A stretch of DNA of 10,471 bases from an uncultured Verrucomicrobiota bacterium (lineage in GTDB: Bacteria > Verrucomicrobiota > Verrucomicrobiae > Opitutales > Opitutaceae), in assembly GCA_946482165.1 (NCBI GenBank), contig CAMLQS010000168.1, positions 1 to 10,471 on the forward strand. Reading direction: 5' to 3'. Within the stretch, counting starts at the first letter, position 1; each line of letters begins with the position of its first letter. Made by a program: the position numbers and the translations under genes. This document shows, one piece after another, positions 1 to 9,200 of the stretch. The notes beneath the pieces were generated by a model. That model was not told where the DNA came from and did no database searches. It worked only from the letters and a program-made list of their open reading frames with translations.

Positions 1-247
1 CGGCGGTTCCGCAGTCGGTGGCGCGTTGAATGAACGTCACCACGTCTCCGCCACTGCCGTCGCCGAAGTCGTGCCAGAGCCGATCATCGGTGACGGAAAA
101 CGACTCGTGCCGGTCCTCACGGAAGGGCGAGCGCTGCACGCCGTTGGGCTTGAGTTCGCCGAGGCCGAGGGCGCGGGCGGCGTCGCAGATGCCGACCCGG
201 CGCTTGGCCTCATCGAGCAGGGCGCGGTCCGAAGGGGAAGCGCTCAT
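1..247 (-). CDS. Primase-like protein, N-terminal part (runs off the left edge)
   Basis: The frame is open from an ATG at 247 to the window edge, giving 82 residues beginning MSASPSDRALL. Residues 39-52 read RSPFREDRHESFSV, followed by LWHDFGDGSGGDVVTFI (58-73). This SPFR-D-x-x-SFSV plus DF-x-x-G-GGDVV-F pattern is what I know from the N-terminal fold of CHC2/Toprim-type DNA primases and related phage or plasmid replication proteins. The zinc-binding CHC2 cysteines are not seen; the only two cysteines, C21 and C79, do not fit. A Toprim or helicase domain would be expected further on but is cut off. The start is supported by its ATGA overlap with the stop of the preceding gene. The probable role is replication or maintenance of the island. 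Family-level confidence is moderate, and exact function is unknown. Confidence 0.7.
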   Translation of the reverse strand, partial: MSASPSDRALLDEAKRRVGICDAARALGLGELKPNGVQRSPFREDRHESFSVTDDRLWHDFGDGSGGDVVTFIQRATDCGTA

Positions 248-507
248 GGCAACACCCCCTTTCGGCGGAGGGCGAGTTCCGCGAGTCGCATGGCGGCGTC
301 GCCGCAGTTGGTCGAGAAGGCGTCGAGCGTGGCAGCGTCGGCTTGCACATTGGGCGCTTGCGCCTCAATCTCGGTCAAGTTCGTCAGAGCCTCCGCGATG
401 GCCCGGCCGAGTGCGTCAACACTCCCCGGGCCTTTTTGTTTTTCGGGCGGCGAGCCGGTGCGTGCCATGTCGGCGAGCGCCGTGTCGGTGGCGTCGGCGA
501 TGCTCAT
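244..507 (-). CDS. Hypothetical 87-residue protein of the island operon
   Basis: A small acidic-to-neutral, alanine-rich protein starting MSIADATDTALADMA. It has a Gly/Pro/Lys linker around residues 17-28 and then a long predicted helical stretch (roughly 30-80) rich in Ala, Leu and Glu. There is no signal peptide, membrane segment or recognisable motif, and I do not recognise a family. Both ends are fixed by context: its ATG overlaps the stop of the helix-turn-helix gene as ATGA (504-507), and its TGA overlaps the ATG of the primase-like gene in the same way (244-247). This double coupling argues strongly that it is a real gene made in step with its neighbours. A role in replication or regulation of the element is only a guess from position. 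Confidence 0.7.
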   Translation of the reverse strand: MSIADATDTALADMARTGSPPEKQKGPGSVDALGRAIAEALTNLTEIEAQAPNVQADAATLDAFSTNCGDAAMRLAELALRRKGVLP

Positions 508-845
508 TCCGCGCCCTCCGTGTCGATGTCGGCGCCGGTCGGGGCAGGCTGGGCGGCAATGTATTGAAGTAGTGAATTTTTGGATACCAGCAGAATGCCG
601 CGTGCGGCGCCGCGACGCTTCAGCAGACGTGACGCGACTGGAGGTGCGTAGTTGTTGCGGGCACAGGGGACGGCCAGCTCTCGCAGGGTCGAGCGGCTAA
701 GCCCGCTCACTTTGCAGCGCTCGCCGGGGCGGCAAACGCGAATCCATGTATCGTCGAAGACGGCGCGGGGGCCGTCGAGGTGGGGCGGGACGGGGGCGGC
801 GAGGGCCGCAAGCGTCGCGGGTGGTGTTTGGGTGGTGGCACTCAT
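504..845 (-). CDS. Small helix-turn-helix DNA-binding protein (excisionase/AlpA-like)
   Basis: 113 residues. The first 30 are a loose Ala/Pro-rich tail. Residues 34-60 (WIRVCRPGERCKVSGLSRS, then TLRELAVP) look like the helix-turn-helix of small winged-helix proteins of the MerR/AlpA/excisionase type, with SGLSRSTLRELA as the turn and recognition helix. The segment RGILLVSKNSLLQYI (82-96) resembles the usual wing and following helix, as in 'LIHVPSLLAYL'-like endings of such proteins. In integrative elements these proteins act as recombination directionality factors or as regulators of excision and replication genes. That role fits a gene downstream of an integrase, but it is inferred. The ATG at 845 is preceded four codons upstream by an in-frame TAG (858-860), so the start is secure. 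The 62-base gap to the upstream gene may hold a promoter, but none is obvious. Confidence 0.7.
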   Translation of the reverse strand: MSATTQTPPATLAALAAPVPPHLDGPRAVFDDTWIRVCRPGERCKVSGLSRSTLRELAVPCARNNYAPPVASRLLKRRGAARGILLVSKNSLLQYIAAQPAPTGADIDTEGAE

Positions 846-907
846 GCGGCGGCCACCCTAGCCGCTGGCGTCGTTACCATCCGAATCGCACCACCCCTGA
901 CGAAATT

Positions 908-2038
908 CTAAACTTTCGTTGGGGGTATCTTGGTTTTGAGGTAACGGACGAACGCCGCCTGCAACCCCGCTCCTATGTGGGCTTCGGTGACTGTCACTGT
1001 TTCCGCTGCTGCTTTTCTCTCCCTCAGTCGCGCGGCACGCCAGTGGTCTGAAATCGTGCCTTGAGGTTTTAATTTCTTTTCATGCGTCGGTAGCTTCTCC
1101 GCCCTATTTGCCCGTTCGTCCTCCGCAAATTTCTCCGGTTTGGCCAGGCGGTAGAGATCGCCGTCGGGCTTTAGCCTTCCGCAGTTTTTGGCCGGCTCAA
1201 TGACCGCCTCCGGCAACTTACCCTGCGCGTGCAAAGCGTCATAGCCTTTGGCTTTTTCGACGAGCCAATCCGCAGCCACTCGCGCCCATGCTGTCACGTC
1301 CTCCCGTGTCTTCGGTAAACCTCGCCCCCGCAGTTCCCACGCTTTCCGACGCAAGTCATCGGCCGGTCGTTTCCAAGCTTCGATGAATGGGTCGAAGATG
1401 AGTTGGTCGAAGTCGCTTAATATTTCAGCAAGGAGCGGGGCGACTACGTTGTCTTTTTTCCCGGGGATTTTCAGTTTATCGCGCGCAAGGCCCGCGAGCA
1501 TTTCAGATTGAGCTTTCCTCCGTCGCTCGGCGGTGAAGGTTGCATAATCATCTTCCGGTTCAGGCCAAAAATGGAGCACGGGGAAGGCGGAGTGCATGCA
1601 CGCCAGCTGCATCAATTCTTGGCGCTTCCCACGAGGGAGGAACGTTCGTCCTTCCACTTCGTGTCTCCAATTATGATGGGGGACCGTTTGGTGTTTTGAC
1701 CAACAATCATGGAGCGCTTCGGTCGCGAAAGCGGCGAGTTCCTGGAGCTTCATGACAGCGGTCAGATCGGCACCGGTGAAGAAAGCGCACTCCAGTCGCT
1801 GAATCAGTTCCTTCCCCGTCTCGAAAAGCGCAGCGGGGTCAATCGGCCCGGGAGCAGCGGATGCCGCCCGGTCCCTCGCCCCGCCCACGCCGCTGCCGCC
1901 TGCCTGCTCCTGCTCCGGTGCCTGCCCTGGGGCGGGGGGGCGGGGGGAGTGGGGTGCCACATCGCCATGCGCCGCAGCTGGGGTCTTCAGCGCGGGTTTG
2001 CGGACTGTGCCGGTGGCTGTGCGTTTTCGTGAGGGCAT
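908..2038 (-). CDS. Possible separate gene: 376-residue protein of unknown function downstream of the integrase
   Basis: This is the C-terminal part of the fused frame, listed separately because an ATG at 2038 ([15 protein letters not shown]) could be its own start. The start sits in the 12-base context GCCCATGCCCTC, identical to that of the integrase start at 3355. A TAA in a neighbouring frame at 2053-2055 would leave a 14-base intergenic gap. The first ~70 residues are basic and Pro/Ala/Gly-rich. From about residue 70 the protein looks folded and helical: [17 protein letters not shown], aromatic [14 protein letters not shown] and [12 protein letters not shown] segments, and later a Trp-rich helical region ([27 protein letters not shown]). 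The last ~90 residues are Lys-rich. I recognise no catalytic motif and do not name a function. It may be an integrase-associated accessory protein. Confidence 0.45.
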   Translation of the reverse strand: MPSRKRTATGTVRKPALKTPAAAHGDVAPHSPRPPAPGQAPEQEQAGGSGVGGARDRAASAAPGPIDPAALFETGKELIQRLECAFFTGADLTAVMKLQELAAFATEALHDCWSKHQTVPHHNWRHEVEGRTFLPRGKRQELMQLACMHSAFPVLHFWPEPEDDYATFTAERRRKAQSEMLAGLARDKLKIPGKKDNVVAPLLAEILSDFDQLIFDPFIEAWKRPADDLRRKAWELRGRGLPKTREDVTAWARVAADWLVEKAKGYDALHAQGKLPEAVIEPAKNCGRLKPDGDLYRLAKPEKFAEDERANRAEKLPTHEKKLKPQGTISDHWRAARLRERKAAAETVTVTEAHIGAGLQAAFVRYLKTKIPPTKV

Positions 2039-3355
2039 GGGCAGCGGGGACGTTAAGCGGTGGTGGGTTTCGGGGGGGGGGCCGGGGCTGGGGGGCTTTT
2101 CCGGGGGGGGGGGGTGGGGGGGGGGGTGGGGGGGGGGCAACAGGCGCGGCATTGCAGCAAGGGCCTTGCGCACTGTTTCGGCCTCTCGATGGACGTATAC
2201 CTTATGCACGTCGGAGGCGTGGCCGACGTGCTCGCGGCGGATCTCCTCGGAGACGCCTGCGTTTGCCGCATGGCTGACGCAGGAGTGGCGGAGGGAGTGG
2301 AAGCCGAGGTCGAAAAAAGATTTCGCCGCGCCGTCGCCGGACACGTCCTTGAACTTGATGCCGGCCTTCGTGAGCAGGTCGCGGAAGTTTAGCGAGAGCC
2401 CGTTGCAGCCGCCCGACTTCTTGCCGGCGAGGGTAGGGCAGACGGGGGCGTTGCCGACGCCTTGGCGCGGCTTCAACCATTCCAGCAATTCGGCCGCCAT
2501 GACGGTTTCCCGCTTCTTCGCAGCACGGTCGCGGCGCTCTTTTCCGGGGCGGTGCATAATAACGCCGCGGTCGAGGTCGATTTGGTTCCAGCGCAGCGAC
2601 GCGGCGTCTTGGATTCTGTAGCCGCAATGATAGCCGAGCAGGATCATCGTTCTCCAGTCGTCGTCTGACTTGGCGAGGATGTCGCGCAGCTCGTCCAGGG
2701 TGAAGGCGCGGCGCTCGGCTTTCTCGTGGCCGAGGGTGTCCACGGCCTCGGCGGGATTGATGGCGAGGATGCCTTGGCGACGCGCGAGATTGAGCGGAAC
2801 GCGCAACACCTTCACGGCCATGTTGGCAGATGCTGCGGAGACACCGCGGGCAAGTTCGGCGTCCCGGAAAGACTGGATATCGCGGGCCGTGAGGCGGGAA
2901 AGTGGCTGATCGGCGCGGGCGCCGAGGTGCTCGACGAAGTCGTTGAGGATGCGTTCATACCGCGCGTAGGTGCCGCCGGCGCGGGCCTTCTTTTTCTCGG
3001 CCTTAAACGCGGTCAGGAAGTCGCGAACGGACTCGACGCGGAGCCGGTCTTGGCCGGTGGCGGCGAGCAGGTCGGATACGAGGGATTGCGCGTCCTGGAC
3101 GGTGAGGGAACCGGTCCGGGCCTTTTGGCTCATCGTCACGAAGCGCTCCATGATTTCGGCCGCCTGTGCGACGGGGAGGGCATTATCTGGAGTGCGCCCG
3201 GCGAGGGTGTCGGCCTCGCGTTGCCAGCGTTCCACCACCGCCTGTGCCTTGGATCGGTCACGCTCCTTGGTTGAGCGGGCGACGTGCTTGCCGTTGGCAC
3301 CGACGAAGTGGCCAATCCAAAAAGGTGTGCGGGCTTGGCGGTGGACGGAGGGCAT
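908..3355 (-). CDS. Tyrosine recombinase (island integrase) fused in frame to a long C-terminal region of unknown function
   Basis: 815 residues from the chosen ATG at 3355 ([15 protein letters not shown]). Residues 1-60 form an arm-binding-like N-terminus. Residues 105-200 are a SAM-like core-binding domain. Residues 205-400 are the catalytic domain, with R247 ([13 protein letters not shown]), a Lys in 272-281, H353-x-x-R356 (FHSLRHS), H379 (HVGHA) and nucleophile Y387 (KVYVH). The full R-K-H-R-H-Y set is present, so it should be active in integrating and excising the island. Such integrases normally stop soon after the Tyr. Here the frame continues through a Pro-rich stretch (about 403-428) coded by long C runs, then 376 unrelated residues. 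The frame is open further upstream to 4006, but that would read through the attachment site and the tRNA terminator. A start at 3499 (MAFLEVD) is possible but less integrase-like. No Shine-Dalgarno sequence is evident. The fusion may be real or the product of a homopolymer length difference. Confidence 0.8.
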   Translation of the reverse strand: MPSVHRQARTPFWIGHFVGANGKHVARSTKERDRSKAQAVVERWQREADTLAGRTPDNALPVAQAAEIMERFVTMSQKARTGSLTVQDAQSLVSDLLAATGQDRLRVESVRDFLTAFKAEKKKARAGGTYARYERILNDFVEHLGARADQPLSRLTARDIQSFRDAELARGVSAASANMAVKVLRVPLNLARRQGILAINPAEAVDTLGHEKAERRAFTLDELRDILAKSDDDWRTMILLGYHCGYRIQDAASLRWNQIDLDRGVIMHRPGKERRDRAAKKRETVMAAELLEWLKPRQGVGNAPVCPTLAGKKSGGCNGLSLNFRDLLTKAGIKFKDVSGDGAAKSFFDLGFHSLRHSCVSHAANAGVSEEIRREHVGHASDVHKVYVHREAETVRKALAAMPRLLPPPHPPPHPPPPEKPPSPGPPPETHHRLTSPLPMPSRKRTATGTVRKPALKTPAAAHGDVAPHSPRPPAPGQAPEQEQAGGSGVGGARDRAASAAPGPIDPAALFETGKELIQRLECAFFTGADLTAVMKLQELAAFATEALHDCWSKHQTVPHHNWRHEVEGRTFLPRGKRQELMQLACMHSAFPVLHFWPEPEDDYATFTAERRRKAQSEMLAGLARDKLKIPGKKDNVVAPLLAEILSDFDQLIFDPFIEAWKRPADDLRRKAWELRGRGLPKTREDVTAWARVAADWLVEKAKGYDALHAQGKLPEAVIEPAKNCGRLKPDGDLYRLAKPEKFAEDERANRAEKLPTHEKKLKPQGTISDHWRAARLRERKAAAETVTVTEAHIGAGLQAAFVRYLKTKIPPTKV
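1929..1954. repeat. Second G-run cluster in the fused frame
   Basis: The plus strand has runs of 4, 7, 6 and 4 G separated by one to three bases, which meets the usual pattern for an intramolecular G-quadruplex. On the coding (minus) strand it encodes a Pro-rich piece (HSPRPPAPG) in the disordered N-terminal part of the region after the integrase. It lies about 120 bases downstream, in coding sense, of the much larger G cluster at 2072-2137. Confidence 0.7.
2072..2137. repeat. Cluster of very long G runs (plus strand) / C runs (coding strand)
   Basis: Read directly: G runs of 10 (2072-2081), 4 (2084-2087), 6 (2090-2095), 12 (2103-2114), 11 (2116-2126) and 10 (2128-2137), separated by one to seven bases. 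On the coding strand these give the Pro-rich linker [18 protein letters not shown] at the end of the integrase domain. Runs of this length are prone to replication slippage, sequencing length error and G-quadruplex formation. The reading frame downstream depends on their combined length, so the integrase fusion call is only as good as these counts. Confidence 0.9.
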
Positions 3356-3454
3356 GGGCGAGGGGGTTTCGTCGGTTATGTCAGGGCATTTCCTGTCCGT
3401 AGGGGTCCGTCTTACCCGGAGGAATTGCGTCCTAGTGGAAACGGTGGATATCCG

Positions 3455-3518
3455 TTCTAGTCTTCGCTCCAGTTCTAAATCAACTTCTAAAAACGCCATG
3501 AAACGCAAAATACGCCAT
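3455..3518. repeat. Short direct repeats between integrase start and attachment site (candidate arm-type sites)
   Basis: ACGCCAT occurs twice, at 3493-3499 and 3512-3518, with a 19-base period (about two helical turns). TTCTA occurs three times, at 3455-3459, 3473-3477 and 3485-3489, in contexts ending A or G. The segment lies between the attachment site and the integrase start, where arm-binding sites and the int promoter are usually found. The repeats are short and could be chance. No clear -35/-10 pair is visible. Confidence 0.3.
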
Positions 3519-3567
3519 AGGCTGCAAAGTAGGTAGTTATGAAGTCCCAGAGGGCGAAGATAGAATC

Positions 3568-3595
3568 GAGAGTTCGAGTCTCTTCGCCTGCTCCA
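3568..3595 (+). other. tRNA 3'-end remnant, island attachment site (att, right junction)
   Basis: T-stem GAGAG (3568-3572), T-loop TTCGAGT (3573-3579), T-stem CTCTT (3580-3584, one G-U pair), acceptor strand CGCCTGC (3585-3591), discriminator T (3592) and CCA (3593-3595) form a standard tRNA 3' half. The matching 5' acceptor strand GCAGGCG and the D and anticodon arms are absent upstream, so this is not a complete gene. U73 plus this acceptor sequence fits tRNA-Gly best, with tRNA-Cys as an alternative. The copy stands directly upstream of the integrase gene and is followed by a terminator, as expected where an element integrated into a tRNA 3' end. The inverted pair GGCGAAGA (3553-3560) / TCTTCGCC (3581-3588) brackets the T-arm and may be the core-type integrase binding sites. 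Confidence 0.8.
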
Positions 3596-3605
3596 TTTTA
3601 AATGG

Positions 3606-3645
3606 AAGCCCCGGAATCTAAAAAGGTTCCGGGGCTTTTCTTTTT
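3606..3645 (+). terminator. Intrinsic terminator of the original tRNA gene
   Basis: A perfect 11-bp stem AAGCCCCGGAA (3606-3616) / TTCCGGGGCTT (3627-3637) with a 10-base loop is followed by TTTTCTTTTT (3636-3645). It starts 11 bases after the CCA of the tRNA remnant, so it would have terminated the tRNA transcript before the island entered. It now insulates the island edge from the chromosomal genes to the right. Confidence 0.9.
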
Positions 3646-3646
3646 C

Positions 3647-3935
3647 GGATTCCGTGCCGGCGCCGGGAAGTTCGGCGCCAATCCGCGGCCCTGTCCGCAC
3701 TGCGAACATGCGTGTGTATTCGGTTGGCGAATACGTGGCTCCGGCTCGTTGACGCTCTTTGTTTGGCTCCTCGTCGTCGGCCGGCGGGGCGCGGATTCCA
3801 AGTTCAGGGGGCGGGTAGAGGAGCGGCCCGAGGGCGATCACGGGATAAGTCGCGGTCCTTCGGAGGCCGTCATCGGGGCTCGGGGCTTGCCGGGACGGGG
3901 GACGCCGAGATGGTGAACCCGCACGCATTCTTTCC
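3647..3935. other. Intergenic region upstream of the M3 peptidase, with two inverted repeats
   Basis: No convincing gene is seen in these 289 bases on either strand. Two structures are visible. GGCGCC is repeated at 3659-3664 and 3674-3679, flanked by GGATT (3647-3651) and AATCC (3680-3684), and could form a stem. A perfect 7-bp inverted repeat, GTATTCG (3716-3722) / CGAATAC (3728-3734), has a 5-base spacer and could be an operator or a hairpin. A promoter for the peptidase operon should be in this stretch; TTGACG near 3749 resembles a -35 box, but no good -10 box follows at the right distance. Confidence 0.5.
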
Positions 3936-6212
<2,277 letters not shown>

Positions 6213-6224
6213 GCGGCCGAGGCG

Positions 6225-9200
6225 ATGAGCGCGCCAACGACAGAGCCGCGAACAGAGACGGAGGGGGGGCGCCGCCCGGGCCGTCGGCGCAGGCTCTGGC
6301 GGTGGTGCGCGGTCGGGGCGGGGGCGATCCTTCTCGGGGCGGTGCTTGGGCTTGATTGGTGGGCGCCCGCCGCGGCCGAAGCGTGGCTGGGCGGAGCGAC
6401 CCATGCGGATCGAGGCACGCAATGGGGACGCTCAGTGATCTGGAATGAAATCGTCTGGGAAGGGGACGGGGTGCGGTTTACGGCGGAGACTTTGCGAATC
6501 GGCGCGCCCTCGCGCTTGTTGCGCGGAGTGAAAGCCGAGGCGGAGGCGACTGGCTGGACCGTGGAGATTTCGGCTCGGGCCGGCGCGGAAAACGATGAGA
6601 TGCAAGGCGGCAGCGCGGCCTGGGAACGCGTGGCGCCCGCCATGCGGAAACTTGGTCACGAGCTGAATCGGCGCGTCGGCGAGGTGCGGCTGAGAAACGG
6701 CCTCCTGCGCGTGGCGGGCGAGGCGATCGCGGTTGATGACCTTTGGCTAAAAGGCGGGGTGGTGAGCGCGACGCTCCGTGCGCGCGGGCAGACCTTGCAA
6801 GTGGAGTCGGATCTTGAGCTCGGGGCGTTCTGGGGAGAGTGGGCGGAAGGCGGACTGAGCTACCATGTCGAACTTTGGGAAGATCGAGGACGGGCGGAAT
6901 TCGCGTGGGCGGGAAACACGGCTCGGGCCGAGGCCGGTTTTTCGCCAGGCGAGTGGCTTCCCGCGGAATGGCGCGTGGCTGGCTCGGAATGGCGCGTGCC
7001 GTTGGAGCGGCTGGGCCTGGGCGTGACAGCCTACGAGGGCCTTTCCGGCGATTTCTCCGTGCATGGCGAAGGCGCGACTTTCGCGGTTGAGGCGAACGCG
7101 GAAGCACGTCCGAAGTCCGGGGAGCTGCCGCCGCTGCGCGTAGCGCTCGCCGGCGGCGGGGATGCGAACGGCGTGCGGGTGGAACGTCTGGAGCTGGAGG
7201 CGCCGCAGGCCAAGGCGAGGCTGAGCGCACCGGTCGCATGGCGGCGGAAAGCGGGTTGGAGCGCGGACGGAGAGCCGAGCTTTGTTTGGAGCGCGGATCT
7301 CGCGGCCCTGAGCGGCGGATCCGTGCGCGGATTGACCGAAGGCTCGGCGCGTTGGGTGCAGGGGGGAGGGCGAGGCGCGCGCGTTCTATGGGAAGCGCGT
7401 GGCACGGGTTTGACGTGGCGGCACATCGCGGAGGCGACACTGAGCTTGCGCGGGGAGACGGATGCGGAAACGAGCACCCTGACCGAGGCGATTTTGGCGG
7501 CGGGGCAAGCGACTCGCGTGGAGGCCGGCGGCAGGTTGCATCATGCGACGCGAACACTGGAAGGCGGCGTATTCCGTGCGGAGTCGGATGGGGCCGCGTT
7601 TGCCCCGTGGCTCCCCGAAGAAGTGAGGCTTGGGCGGGTGGAGCTGAATTTGCGGGGCGCCGGCGTGTGGCCCGGGCTGCGACTTGACGGGGAATTTCAA
7701 GCGAACGGAATCGAGGGTTCGGGTTGGCTGGCGGATACGCTCGAAGGCAAGTTTAGCGGGACCCCGGGCGAGCGGCTGGGCGGGGAGGCGATCGCGAGAA
7801 ACAACGCGGCGCGAATCGCCGCGCGCGGCGAATGGACGCCTGCGGCGATCCATGTAGGCGAGTTGTCGATACGGCGGTCCGATGGCGCCGAGTTGCGAGC
7901 GAGCCGGCCGGTGCGAGTGGACCTGGGGCCCGGCGGGCGCGGCCTCGAGGCGAATCTGGCCGGGTCCGGCGCGGCTCGCTTGGATGTCCGCTGGACGGAG
8001 GGACCCGGCGCCGCCGCCGTGGTTCGTGTCGAGGAGTTGGGGACGGAGTGGCTGCAAGATTGGCGGAGCGCGCGCGATTTGCCCGCGATCCGGTTGCGTC
8101 GCTTGACGGCGGAGGGCCGGCTGACGCCCGACGGCATGGTGGAAGGCGACGCGGATCTGGACGCGGTCTGGACGACTCCCGCGGGCGAGATGTGGGCGCG
8201 TGCGGCGGGGAAGCTCGGTCGCGAAGGCGCCACGCTCGCGCGACTGGAAGGAGGACGCGGCGATGCCGTGTTGTTGAGCGGAGCGGGGAAAATTCCTTGG
8301 CGGGTGCTCGGTCTTGGAGAGCGGTTGGAGCCGGTGCCGGATGGAACCTGGGATTTGGAGCTGGAGTCGCGCGCCGGGGCGGACTGGTGGGACGAGTTGG
8401 CGAAGGCGGCGAACATCGGGCTGGAAGGGCCGGAGTTGAGCGTGCGCGCGGAGGGCGCCGCGACGACGCCACGGGCGACGCTCGCGCTGGGCGCGAAGAG
8501 GCTGGTTCTGGGAGGCGACGAGTTGCCCGCGGGCGGCGTGGAGCTGCGGGCGCTGAGGAGCGAGGCGACGTTGGCGAGCGGAGAGATCACGTTGAAGCGG
8601 CTCGAGGCAATGGTCGACGGCCAGGAGATGGCGGCGACGGGGCGGATGACTTTCGAAAATGAAGATTGGGAGCGGTTGCGGGAACGGCCGCTCGCATGGG
8701 TGCTCGATCACGCCGAGGCGCACGTAAGCGTGCCGGGAGCGGAGGTGGCGGCGATAGCACGCTACCTGCCGACTTTGCTCGCGCCGCAAGGACTGCTGAA
8801 GGCCGATCTGCGGTTGAGCCCGGGCGCAAAGCTGGACGGGACCCTGGAGCTGCAGGGAGCGGCCACGCGGCCGCTGGGTGGGTTTGGCGTTTTGCAGGAT
8901 GTCGAGGTGACGCTCTCGCTCAGCGGGCACGAGGTGAGGATAGACCGGATGCGGGCGGTGGCGGGGGGACAGGAACTCCAGGTCACCGGGCGCGCCCGAA
9001 GAGAGGTCGGCCGGATGCCGGCGCTGGATCTGGCGGTGAAAGCGGAGCGGTTCCCGTTGGTGCGCAAGCCGGGCTTGTTGTTGCGCGGCGACTTGGATCT
9101 CACCGTGAAAACAGCCGGCGACGGGCGCACGCGGCTCGGCGGCGAAGTGCGGCTGCGTGAGAGCCTTTTTTTGGCGGACATCCGCTCGTTTGTGGTTCCT

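Larger units (their letters stand above)
1..3595. mobile_element. Right-hand end of a tRNA-integrated genomic island (left end outside the window)
   Basis: The unit is defined by a tyrosine recombinase gene, a truncated tRNA 3' end at its upstream side, and a set of minus-strand accessory genes (helix-turn-helix protein, small unknown, primase-like protein) typical of integrative elements. The tRNA remnant at 3568-3595 followed by a terminator marks the right junction. Everything to the right is a different, plus-strand gene cluster. Integration at tRNA 3' ends by tyrosine recombinases is well established. That the far end carries the intact tRNA is inference, because it is not in the window. 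No conjugation or phage structural genes are visible here, so the element type (ICE, satellite or defective island) cannot be decided. Confidence 0.75.

Noticed and set aside
26..700. Plus-strand frames over the left edge
   Set aside because: They are antisense to three coupled minus-strand genes, two of which have recognisable motifs.
3520..3595. A complete tRNA gene
   Set aside because: The 3' half is good, but no 5' acceptor strand GCAGGCG, D-arm or anticodon arm is found at the right distance.
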